A program made the position numbers and the translations under genes. A DNA stretch of 64,000 nucleotides from positions 1 through 64,000 of the forward strand of contig CALVMH010000009.1 of assembly GCA_944343275.1 (NCBI GenBank), in the 5' to 3' direction. Positions 53,482-63,300 of the stretch are shown here, one piece after another (within the stretch, counting starts at the first letter, position 1; every line of letters starts with the position of its first letter). The DNA is from an uncultured Clostridia bacterium (GTDB lineage: Bacteria; Bacillota; Clostridia; Christensenellales; Borkfalkiaceae). The notes beneath the pieces were generated by a model. The model saw only the letters and a list, made by a program, of their open reading frames with translations. It was not told the DNA's origin and did not search any database.

Positions 53482-54360
53482 TCACGGCATCCGCAGCAAT
53501 TCTTCCTCTTTTTTCCTGATCAACGCGAAGGGCTGTTCGTCAGGATGATTTTTTTTGTATTCCTGCGGGCTCATGCCCTTTTCTTTCCGGAACACGCGGG
53601 AAAAATATTTGACGTCGTCAAAGCCCGACCATTTCGCCGTCTCCGCGACCGTCATGTCCGTCAGCTGGAATCGTTCGCAGGCAACGGCGATCCTGTATGC
53701 GTTCATGTACTGCACCGGGGTCATTTGCAGCATCTCGGAAAACAGCGCCGTCAGCGCGCGCACGGAAAGTCCGTTCTCCGACGCGATCTCCTCGTTCGTC
53801 AGGGGCAGGCTGAAGTTGTTTTCCATATAGGTCAGAATGTCGCGCATCTGCCGCCGTTTGTGGAGGAGCTTGGGCTCCGTTCTGCCCGCCCGCTCCTGTT
53901 CGATACACTTGCTCATGATGAGGATGAGATATGCGCAGATGCGCATCTGCTGCACGTCGCTCTCGTCGAACGAGTCCTTCATCCTCTTCAAAAGTTCCAC
54001 ATAGCTGTCAAATTCGTACAGCGATTTATGGCAATGCTCCTTGGTAAATCCGCATTGGCGGAACATTGCCTCCAGATTGTCGCCCGTGAGTTCCACCCAG
54101 ATATACGTCCACGGATCCTGCAGATCGGGGTAGTAGTTGTATTGCTCCCCCTGAAAGAGCAGAAAGGACTCGCCGCGCTTGATCTTATAGATCCTGCCGT
54201 CCGCCGTGATGAGCGTCCCGCGCCCGAACAGAACAAAGTGCCACGCATTGTTGGGGAGCACCCATGTGACGGGCCTCTTTGAGGGAGAACAGTGTTCATA
54301 GCCGACTTTTCCGATCCTGAATTTGTACTCTTCGCCGCATTCGTCAACAGAAAACGTCAT
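53482..54360 (-). CDS. AraC-family transcriptional regulator (locus 2)
   Basis: 292 residues. The N-terminal sensor half (1-160) is a cupin-like barrel (PNNAWHFVLFGRGTLITADG, YKIKRGESFLLFQGEQYNYY). The C-terminal AraC domain has LTNEEIASENGLSVRALTAL and MTVAETAKWSGFDDVKYFSR, then KGMSPQEYKKNH. It precedes the locus 2 transport genes and is their likely activator. AAGGGGGAA precedes ATG 54360. Its promoter contains a run of nine G between the -35 and -10 boxes, which could make expression of the whole locus switchable. Confidence 0.93.
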   Translation of the reverse strand: MTFSVDECGEEYKFRIGKVGYEHCSPSKRPVTWVLPNNAWHFVLFGRGTLITADGRIYKIKRGESFLLFQGEQYNYYPDLQDPWTYIWVELTGDNLEAMFRQCGFTKEHCHKSLYEFDSYVELLKRMKDSFDESDVQQMRICAYLILIMSKCIEQERAGRTEPKLLHKRRQMRDILTYMENNFSLPLTNEEIASENGLSVRALTALFSEMLQMTPVQYMNAYRIAVACERFQLTDMTVAETAKWSGFDDVKYFSRVFRKEKGMSPQEYKKNHPDEQPFALIRKKEEELLRMP

Positions 54361-54406
54361 CCTGTTCCCCCTTTGTAAAATGGAATAATTCTGTCAGATC
54401 AACCAC

Positions 54407-54436
54407 ATTCTACCCCCCCCCATTCTATACTGTCAA
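54407..54436 (-). promoter_or_regulatory. Promoter of the locus 2 regulator with a G9 spacer tract
   Basis: TTGACA (54431-54436), an 18-base spacer made of GTATAGAAT plus G9 (54413-54421), then TAGAAT (54407-54412). Spacer length is what slippage would change: one G fewer gives the optimal 17 bases, more weakens the promoter. Confidence 0.8.
54413..54421 (-). repeat. G9 homopolymer in the promoter spacer
   Basis: Nine C on the plus strand, lying exactly between the two promoter boxes of the locus 2 regulator. Confidence 0.9.
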
Positions 54437-54510
54437 CAGATGTATAAATTTATGCCGAATAATCCACCTTTGCGGACGCAGCCGCACCGCCCCGCCGCAA
54501 TCTTGCTGAA

Positions 54511-54555
54511 ACAAAAACAGGACTTGACTCCTGCCGGAATCAGTCCTGTTTTTGT
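54511..54555. terminator. Bidirectional terminator after the surface-protein operon
   Basis: acaaaaacaggact (54511-54524) pairs with agtcctgtttttgt (54542-54555), a 14-bp stem with T runs on both strands, 43 bases after the Pr6Pr gene stop. It separates this operon from glycan locus 2. Confidence 0.9.
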
Positions 54556-54597
54556 TATTTGATTGAGACCGCACCAACGGAAAAAATGTTCCGGTCC

Positions 54598-55323
54598 TCA
54601 ACATTCGGCAGAGGCAGATTCTTCCGTTTTTTCCGGCGCAGCCTCCCGTGAAAAATCCAGCTTCCACTTTCCGTCCTTTCTGACAAGTTTGTCATACAGC
54701 CACATCCCGTAGCCCAAGGCAAGGAACACAACGAGCAGTCCGAGCACCCACAGCAGGACGCCGCCGTATCCGAGCGTGTTGACGTCCAGGAAAAAATAGG
54801 GATACTGAAAGTCGCTTATCGTCGCGCCGAGGATGAAGATATATACGACATACCCCAACGGCACCACCGCGCTCCAAAGCGGCGCAAAGACACTGACAGA
54901 CTTATGTTCGTCGAACAAAAAGAAATCCAGAACAAACAGGATGGGCACGGCGACGTGGAACGACAAGTTCCCGATATTGCGCCAAAAGCCCATGCTCAGC
55001 GGATTCCCGAGCAGGATGCTGTACACCAGAAACGTGACGAGGATCATGACCGTCGTCATGAATTTGAAGAGGCGGATCTTGCGGTTGTGCCCCGTCTTTT
55101 CGCCGGCGCGGACGCGCTTGACGTTGTCCGCCAATACGATCACGGAAACACAGAACACAAAGTAGTTTGAGATGTTTGTATAATACTTCAAGAAGCGCCA
55201 GGACAGCGGCGCAAGCTCGCCGGGCTGCAAATAGAAGATCCCGAATGTGAGCAGCACCGCCAGCGCCGACACGCAGCACAGCACGATGCGATAAATCATT
55301 TGTGTCATTAAATTGTTATTCAT
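54598..55323 (-). CDS. Pr6Pr-family (FAR-17a/AIG1-like) membrane protein
   Basis: 241 residues with six predicted membrane helices. Typical positions are MIYRIVLCCVSALAVLLTFG, RFLKYYTNISNYFVF (conserved Tyr-Thr-x-x-Ser-N), LSFHVAVPILFVLDFFLFD (conserved His) and FQYPYFFLDVNTLGYGG. The related eukaryotic AIG1/ADTRP proteins are threonine hydrolases acting on fatty-acid esters of hydroxy fatty acids; whether the bacterial proteins do this is unknown. I use ATG 55323 because GGAG lies 8 bases upstream. It is the last gene of the five-gene operon. Confidence 0.8.
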   Translation of the reverse strand: MNNNLMTQMIYRIVLCCVSALAVLLTFGIFYLQPGELAPLSWRFLKYYTNISNYFVFCVSVIVLADNVKRVRAGEKTGHNRKIRLFKFMTTVMILVTFLVYSILLGNPLSMGFWRNIGNLSFHVAVPILFVLDFFLFDEHKSVSVFAPLWSAVVPLGYVVYIFILGATISDFQYPYFFLDVNTLGYGGVLLWVLGLLVVFLALGYGMWLYDKLVRKDGKWKLDFSREAAPEKTEESASAEC

Positions 55324-55346
55324 ACCGATACTCCGTTGCGGAAAGG

Positions 55347-55766
55347 TTATATGGGAAGATACTCCTTCAACCGTTCCCTGACATACATTTCGTTGACGCC
55401 GTAATTTGTCCAAAGCACCACCAGCGGAAGATTTGCCTGTGCAATCACGTTGCGCATTGCTTCAAAATTTTGAGCCGCGGACGCTTTTTCGCCGTTCTCT
55501 TCATCGACCTCGATCAATAAAAGCGGATGATATTCGCTGTCCAGAATGCAAAAATCCACGATGCCGTATAATTCTTCGCGCTCGGCAGTGCGCCGCAGCC
55601 TTTTGATAACGGAGACGAGCGGCACCTGCGGATGCACGACATACCCGTAAGGGCATAACAGTTTGCAAAGGCAACCGAAAAATGCCCACTCCGTCTCCGT
55701 CATCATGTACTCTTTTTTCTGATAGACTTTTTCCGTCTTCGCGCCACGTTTTCTAAAAAACATCAT
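55347..55766 (-). CDS. DUF2726-domain protein (restriction-endonuclease-like fold)
   Basis: 139 residues. The DUF2726 core is visible: YMMTETEWAFFGCLCKLL, VHPQVPLVSVI, then GIVDFCILDSEYHPLLLIEVDE, which places Asp and Glu-Val-Asp like a PD-(D/E)xK site, and a C-terminal NLPLVVLWTN strand. Members occur alone or fused to topoisomerase-like zinc fingers; a nuclease role is only predicted. AGGAGGGGG precedes ATG 55766. It follows the zinc-ribbon gene by 20 bases. Confidence 0.78.
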   Translation of the reverse strand: MMFFRKRGAKTEKVYQKKEYMMTETEWAFFGCLCKLLCPYGYVVHPQVPLVSVIKRLRRTAEREELYGIVDFCILDSEYHPLLLIEVDEENGEKASAAQNFEAMRNVIAQANLPLVVLWTNYGVNEMYVRERLKEYLPI

Positions 55767-55786
55767 ATTTTCCCCCTCCTGCGGCG

Positions 55787-55996
55787 TCAGGCGTCCTGTT
55801 GTTCGTCCTGTTTTGCGTTACGCTTGGCGTTCCGCGTCACCTTCCGCCAATATTCACGTTCACATTGCGCGCAGCAGTATGTCGTGCGCTTATCTGTGTA
55901 CTCACTGCTGTCTGTGATGACGATCGTCCCGCAATTCCGGCATTCAAAACGGATAGAAGGATATCTTCTCAGACGTTCTTCCTTTGACAATTTCAT
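55787..55996 (-). CDS. Small zinc-ribbon protein
   Basis: 69 residues. Two metal-binding knuckles, FECRNCGTIV (Cys19, Cys22) and YCCAQCEREYW (Cys42, Cys45), are followed by a very basic tail (KVTRNAKRNAKQ). It resembles small zinc-ribbon proteins that bind nucleic acid, but no family name fits with confidence. The ribosome site is weak (AAAGG about 9 bases from the start), and the gene starts 4 bases after the preceding stop, so it probably depends on coupling. Its conservation as a knuckle pair argues that it is real. Confidence 0.7.
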   Translation of the reverse strand: MKLSKEERLRRYPSIRFECRNCGTIVITDSSEYTDKRTTYCCAQCEREYWRKVTRNAKRNAKQDEQQDA

Positions 55997-56000
55997 GTAA

Positions 56001-57353
56001 CTAAACCTTTTTTACCTTTCCGCCGACCAACAAGATCATCTTCACCGCATCCAACGAAAAATCCTGCGCTTCGACGTAGAGCGGCTTATCCAAAACGCCC
56101 CGCGCCAAAATTTTGACATACTTGGTGTCGGGCGGAACGACGCCGTTTGCGATCAGCGACTTCAAATTTACATGGGAGTGCGGTTCAAACCGTTTGCTCA
56201 GCGTATCGATGTTGACATACTTGCATTTTTTGCGATACTTTTGCGAATTTTCGCCACCCTTCCCGGACTTGCCTGCCGCTGCGGCGGAATAGCCGACGAG
56301 GCTGCCGCGCGCAACGGCATCCGGCAGAAGTTCCTCCGCCTCTTCCCGCGTGATGTGACTGCGTATCATGGAGGAAAGATTGACCGCTTCCACGGGCTGC
56401 GCGGGCTTTTGCGCAGACTGCACGATCGCCGTTGCCGTCTGCGCGTCCCGCACGATCTGCGTGCCCTGCGTGTTCTGCGCAGAACCTTTGATCAGCTCGC
56501 CGATGTTCGCCTTTTCATACGCCGTGCCCTTGCCGATCGTGAGCACTTTTACCAAGCCGTCGCGGATCAGTTCGCGCGTGCTTTTGTAGACATGCTTGAA
56601 CGTGGTCCGGCTTTCCTTGCCTGCTTCCACGCGGCGGATGTCGTTCCTGCGCGCGACCTCCTGCAAGAGCTCGCAGGCGAATTTCGTTCTGCGTTCGGAG
56701 GTGATTTTCAGCAGCATGGGCGTCTTTTCAAAGCGCTTGATCATGCCCACGTCCAGCCCCTCGTATTTGCTGCCTACAAATTCGAGCGGGTCGAGGGCGA
56801 ACGCCACACATAACCGCCTGCCCTTGAACACAAACGATGCGATCCACTTTCTGCCGCAATAGATGCGCTCCTGCCGCCAGCTGATGGACGTCTGCAATTT
56901 CGGATGCGCGCGGACCTCGTCGAGGAGCCGCATGTAGCGCGTCTGCTGTTCGGGCGGAGACTGCAAAAGTTTTGCCTTATAACTGAAATTGAAACGATAA
57001 CTTGTTTTTTTGCCCGTTGCGTGATCGACCGCGACCACGACTTCCGATTCCGACTCTTCGGCAAAGTCCGAAGCCTTGCCGTTATCGTCCTCGTTCTCCT
57101 CGTCTGCGCCCGTGACGATCAGCGCATTGCCGCTCTCCACCGCCGTCGCTTCATACTTCCGCTGCGGAGCCGCCCCCGCCGCAAGAAGCGGCGTGGGACG
57201 TTTTTCCAGCAAATATACCACTGCATTCTGCGACATCGTGCGCAGCGCCTTCCTCCGTTTTCTGCCGATCAGCAATAACGCAATGATAATGGACAAGAGG
57301 ATCAAGCCGATTATGGAAAGCACGATAACCGCAATCAAAATACCTGTACTCAT
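56001..57353 (-). CDS. Membrane-anchored protein with uL15-like C-terminal domain
   Basis: 450 residues. A single N-terminal membrane helix (ILIAVIVLSIIGLILLSIII) is followed by a basic stop-transfer KRRK and an acidic linker. The central domain (about 120-245) reads YRFNFSYKAKLLQSPPEQQT, WRQERIYCGRKWIASFVFKG and LDVGMIKRFEKTPMLLKI. The last 73 residues (KYVNIDTLSKRFEPHSHVNL ... GGKVKKV) resemble ribosomal protein uL15. With the helix oriented by the basic flank, the bulk would be cytoplasmic. I prefer ATG 57353 because GGTGAT lies just upstream; a GTG 9 bases earlier is possible. It follows the giant surface protein by 21 bases. Function unknown. Confidence 0.75.
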   Translation of the reverse strand: MSTGILIAVIVLSIIGLILLSIIIALLLIGRKRRKALRTMSQNAVVYLLEKRPTPLLAAGAAPQRKYEATAVESGNALIVTGADEENEDDNGKASDFAEESESEVVVAVDHATGKKTSYRFNFSYKAKLLQSPPEQQTRYMRLLDEVRAHPKLQTSISWRQERIYCGRKWIASFVFKGRRLCVAFALDPLEFVGSKYEGLDVGMIKRFEKTPMLLKITSERRTKFACELLQEVARRNDIRRVEAGKESRTTFKHVYKSTRELIRDGLVKVLTIGKGTAYEKANIGELIKGSAQNTQGTQIVRDAQTATAIVQSAQKPAQPVEAVNLSSMIRSHITREEAEELLPDAVARGSLVGYSAAAAGKSGKGGENSQKYRKKCKYVNIDTLSKRFEPHSHVNLKSLIANGVVPPDTKYVKILARGVLDKPLYVEAQDFSLDAVKMILLVGGKVKKV

Positions 57354-57374
57354 CTGTATCACCGTCCGTTTGCG

Positions 57375-60300
57375 TTAATTTTTGTATGAAGCATCCGATG
57401 CGGCGTAAGCATTCTCCTCGCGCTCTTCATCACGCCTGCGGATCCAGAGCCCGATCGCAGTGGCAAGAAGGATGAGGTCGATGATCCCCAGGATGATGGG
57501 AAGGATGATCCAGGGCGAAGGTCCCTGCAAGGGGGCGCCGATCGTGAAGTCGGCAAACGCACTGCCGCCGAGGTAGTTCATGGTCTCCCCGACCGTGACG
57601 ATCACCCTGTATTCGCCCGCCGTTTTCGGCGCTTCCGTGCTGTCGTATGCGGCGCCGTCCGCCGTCTTACCCGTGTAGCGATAGGTCACGTCGCCGCCGC
57701 TCACATTGCCCGTCAGGGTCGGGGCGGACGCCTTTTCACCCGCTCTCCACCCTTCGATCTCCGCTTTTAAGCCGTTCAGGGCTGCTTTGTCGATCGTGAA
57801 CTGCGTGCTGAGCGTTCCCGTATAGTTGCCCGTTCCCGTAATGACGACGGTCGCGGTCCCCGCATTGACGTTATTGCTGTACGACACGGAATAATCTTCC
57901 GGACGGATCGTAGCAGAACCGAGCACTTCGAACTGCGCGTTCAGCGGCTTGCCCGTATAGGTATAATCGCCCTTTACAACAAGCTGAATGCCGTCGGTTT
58001 CGAAACTGCGTGCAGCGATCGTGACCGTCGCCATGCCTTCCACCGTCTGATAGTTGGTATAGGACACGCGGAAATACACGACCCCGCTATCGGCAACATT
58101 GACAGGCGCATGATCGCGCAGCCAGACGTGTTTGTCCGTGCTGTACTCGACAAGATACCCGTCGGCATGCTGATCTTCCCCGCCGACAAAGCCCGTAACA
58201 ACGACATCCACGGGATGCTTGGCGCCGTCGTATATGACATCGATGTCCGCTGCGGAAGCCTGCAAGCCTGTTGCCTTTTCGATCGTAAACTGCCACTTGG
58301 CATCGCCGAGCCCGCTCGCCTGTTTATAATACTTCGTTTCCGGAATATCCGCGGTCACGCGATACGTCCCCGCATTCACGGGCGCAGACGTGCTGCCGTT
58401 GTAGTAATAGGTGACGGCGCCGAGCCCTGCCGTATGGGTAAGTTCCGCATGATATTCCGAAGCATCGTATTTCATGCTTCCGCTGTGGTCCTTGACGCTG
58501 AACGAGAAGCTGTCTGCTCCGATCGTCGCCTTTTCCGTCTTCACCGTGAACGTAAACGTGTACGGTGCGGCGGGATTTTTGATCTTCGATCCGTCAAGCC
58601 CGCCCGGAAGATAGGTCACGACGAAGGCATAGTCCTTCCGATCGCCCGTGAAATCCAGCTCATCGAGATAGGAGGACGTCAGCGTGAGCGTATCGGACGC
58701 GGCATAATCGCCGGATGCGATCGCGTTCCCCGTGACGGAAACAAACGTATTTTCCCCGAACGTCTGCGGCATGGAAGCGCCGTTGTTCGAGAGCTTCACA
58801 TAATCCGCCGAGACGTCGGACAGTTTTGTGTAATTGCGGAACGTTGCGCTGAACTGCGCCTCATTCCCCACGTTGTCCGTGACCTTGACGTACAGGATGT
58901 CATAGTCGGGATCGAGCGCAAGGGTGCTGCCTTTGAGCTGCGCCCAGCCCGTATCCGAAGTGCCTTTGACGAACTTGTACATGATCTCACGGACGCCGCT
59001 GCCGCCGTCGGAACCGGAAATTTCCACCGAAAGCGTTCCCGCATACACCCAGAACTCTTCGCCCGCGGGCTTGGTGTCGTTATACAGATCCGCCGTCGAA
59101 CCGTCGCCGATGTCTGCCGTGGGAGCGGCACTGTCCATCTTGACGGACTTTTCGACAAAGCCGACCTGCCCCTTCGCGTTCTTATAGTAGAACCTGAATG
59201 CGGCGTCGTCCTTGGTCGCCGTAACGTCTTTTCCGAACGACGTCAGCGCCGTTCCGACCTCGTAACCGCTCTTTGCGGTAAACCTGACGGCGTTCTTGTC
59301 CCAATACACGGAGCCGTCGAAATAACCGTTGCTCTCCCATGCATCGGACGCATCCAGCCAATCGACATCGAAGGACGACATCGAAGGCGTGGTGACGCCG
59401 TAGTTCCCCGCAGGGTCGGTTGCCGTCACCGTGACACGGTATGTTCCCTTGGCAAACGGAATTTCGAACCTTTCCGTGTAAGCGCTGCCGTCAAATTGCA
59501 GCGGATACTGATTGGAAGCCCCGCCCACGCTGAACCTGACCGTGAGCGTCACCGTCAACCCGTTCGGAAGCGCACTGCCGTCCGCAGACATCAGTTTTGC
59601 GGTGATGAACATCTTGCCCGTCGAATCCACGGTGAAGATGACATCCGCGCCGAGCAGATCGCCGTTGCTGTCCGAAAGCTGCAGCTTCGATGTCAGCTGC
59701 ACCAGCGCGAGGCTGAATGCCTTTTGCTCGGTTGCCGAATCGAGCACATAGTTTCCGAGCGTGTTGCCGGAGAGTTCCGCCGTGATCGTGTACGAACCGG
59801 ATTTTTCCAGCGTGACGGTCGCGCCTTTCTGATCGACCTGCGTGCTCTTGGCATGCAGCAAGACCATAACGCCGCCGTCAAGGATGTCCGACGTATTCAC
59901 GGAGATCACATATCCGCCCGCTTTATAATCCGCGCTGTCCTTCCACGCGCCGCCGTCCAAAAGCCATGTCAGCGACACCGTTTTCGGCGTGATCGTGAAG
60001 CTCTTGCCGAGCGCCAGCTGCGAAAGTCCATGATAGTTGCTGCCCTCCGCAACGTCGATGAAGATGTAGTAGACGCCCGTGTTCAGAGGCTGCACCTGTT
60101 TGAACGTGGCGGCATCGGAGGAATACAGGACCGTAACGGCGCCCGCCCCGACGAGCTGCTTGATAAACGCCACATCGGCGGACTTTTCCGCAGCGCTATA
60201 CGTCGTATCCGCGGGAGCGGTAAAGTTGAAATCGGCTGCCGAGAGCTGCGCCTTTTCGATGGTGAAATCCACCGTGACCGTGCCCTGATAGTTCCCCGTG

Positions 60301-63300
60301 CCGCGAAGCGTCACATGCGCCGTACCTGCATCGGTGTTGTCCGCATAGCCATCGATCGAAATATCGCTCTGCGCAATGGCGATGCTGCCGTCCGACAGGC
60401 TGAAATCGGCGGGCGTGAGCGTGTGCGCACTGCCCTGATAGGTGTACGTTCCGTTCACCGAAATGCTTGCGTTTGCAAGGTCGCGCGGCGTGATGGTCAA
60501 TTCCACATCGCCCGTCAAAGTGTTGTAGTTCTTGTTGACGAGGCGGTAATACACGCGCGTGCTGTCCGCCACGCCGACCGCTTCGATGGGCGACGAAGAC
60601 CAGCTGCTGCCGTTCTTGCTGAACTCAACGGTAAAATCGCCGATGTCGTCGCCGTTCTTGAATGCGCCCGGCGCAAGCACGATGCTGTGCTTTTGCCCGT
60701 CGTATTCCGCAGTGACCCCTACCGTGGCGTCCGTGAGAGTTGCGGGCAGAATTTTATACTTGGGAAGCGGCAAAAACGTCACTTCATAATTTGAACTCGG
60801 GTCCACGGCAACGATTTCGTATTCTCCCACGGAGCTGTATTCATGGGCAGTCGTATACGCGTAATACGCAACATCGCTGCCGACGACCGATCCCACCGTG
60901 ACCGTGGACGTAAGGTCCGCGATCGGATCGCCGTAGACGCTGGAAGCCGCATGGTACTGCACCGTGATCCTGCGCGGCTCGATCTTGAACGTGTACAGGC
61001 TGTCGACGGTGGCGTCTTTATACAGATTGGAATTTGTGATGCGGACCGTAACGCTCCAGCTGCCCGCCTCGACGGGGGCATCCTCGCCGGGCAGAACGAC
61101 GTCCACGGAGGACGGCAGGACGTAGCGCGCATACGCCTTGGACACATTGACTTGGGCATACCCGACCGAATAGTCGCCGTCAAACTTCGACGACATCTGC
61201 ACGGTTGCGGGGAAAGGCGTGCCGTCGTACATGAAATCGTTCTTCGACGTGCCGTGCCCGTCCACGGTGACCGTCACGAAGCTCCTGTCGAAGTTTGCCT
61301 TCGTCACCGTAAGCGTATAGTCAAAGCTATGCTCCACGTTCTGATTTTTGACTTGCGACCACGCCGTAAGCCCATTCGGAAGATATTCGACCGTAAAGAC
61401 GAACTTTGCCGTATTCTGAGCGTGCATGTCAAGCGCATCGAGATAGCTGCCATTGAGCGTTATGATCGTCGTGCCGGTATAATCACCCGACGAAAGCGCC
61501 GAACCGCCGTTTTTGACGGACAGCAGCGTGGTGTTCCCCAGATCGATCTGCGCGCCTGCCGCAGTCAGTTTTGTATAATTCCCGTCCGCGTCCGCAAGCG
61601 GGGTGAATTGCTTGTACGACGCAGTCGCAACCGTGACGTTCCCGACGCGGTCCGTGACCCTGATATAACAGACGGTGTAGCCGTTGTTCAGGGTAAAGGT
61701 GCCCGTGGAGGGAAGGGACATATATGACGTTTTTGCGCCCGATGCATCCCCGAAGGCATACTCACGGCTTTTGATGCCGCTTGACGTGTTCTCATTGCCC
61801 GGATCGCTGAACTGCGCGAACACATCCAACGAACCCGTGTACAAAAAGAACTTTTTACCCGTCTCCCCGCTCGCATCCAGAAGGTCTGTCCCGTCGTCAT
61901 CGTGCAGCGTCACTTCGGGGACTTTGATATCCCGATGGGTGTAATAGATGTCATAACCGACAAAGCCCGTGGATTCTTCCAAAAAGTAAACGATCAATCC
62001 GGTTGCGTCATATCCTACAAACGAGTCTACCCAGCCGGAATAGCTCGACGGATACTTCCCACGGGTATCGGAGACCTTGTATCCCTTGTTGGGCTTGAAC
62101 GTGACCCCGTTGCTGTCATTGGTCCAATAGTGCTTGTTCTCCTCAAACGTCACATTCTGCATCGTGAACCATGTATCGAGACTTTTCGCATAATTAACTT
62201 CATACATCATGGAAACCGTCTCGACGACATGATTGGACGCAGTCCCTGTGATCGTAACAGCGTAGGACTTGCCGGAACTTCCGGTCAGCTCACCCATATC
62301 GGCTGTTCCGACAAATGCGCCGTTTTGATTTGTAAGCTGCACGGTTGTCGAGGCGACTTTTACAGTCAGAACGACATCGCTTGTGAACGCCTTGCCGGAC
62401 GCATCGGAAATTTTCAAATTGATGGTAATGTGATTGTTCGTGTCGAGCGAATAACGGTTTTCGAGCGGCGTTTTGCCGTCCTTGGCAAAGAATTCGACCT
62501 TCAACCCGAGCACGCCGTTTCCGATGAAGAGGGTGTTCGTCGCGCCGGACAACTGATAGTTGGACTTCTTTGACCCGTCGAGCTTCACCTCCAGCTGATA
62601 GGGCACATCGAACGCATCGGTCAGACGATATTCCGTAGCGCTCACCCGCGTGCCCACGGGGTTTTGATCGATCTCTGCGACCGACAGTTCGATCGAAATG
62701 CTGTCCTGCGCGAGCAGACCGGGAACGGAAACCTTGACCAGATGCCCCCCCGCAGTATAATCTATACTGCTCTGCCATGCGCTGCCGTTGAGCAGCCATT
62801 CGGCGGTGACGGGCTTAGCATTGATCCTGAACCTTATCGTCGCGGAGCCGGTATAGTTTCTCTTTGCTTCCAGATTGATCGTCGCCAGCCCTGCGTCGGT
62901 ATTGTTCGTGTAATCTTTGATATAGAAGTCATCGGATGTGATGGGGATCGTTCCGTCCGAGTACGTCAATTCGCTCAACTGCGGCGTCTTTGCAGTGCCG
63001 TCGTAGGTATAAGACACCGATGTCTGGAACTTGACATTTGACAGTTTGCGCTGACCGATCGTGAAACTGAGCGTTTTGGTCCCCGTGAAATTGCCAATCC
63101 CTTCGATGACGACCTGCGCCGTCCCGGCATTGACGTTGTTGGAATAGCTGCGGATTTGAATGTCTTTCGCGGTAAATTGCACGGGTCCGCTCTGCGACAG
63201 GTTGGCAAATTGCGGTCGGTGCTCGGTGCCGTTGTACTCATACGTACCCGTCACCGAAACCGTCGCGTTTGCAATGTCATACTGCCCGATCTCGATGAGG

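Noticed and set aside
58110..60794. 894-codon plus-strand frame opposite the giant surface protein
   Set aside because: No recognisable domain, shadow composition, antisense to clear YDG/MBG repeats.
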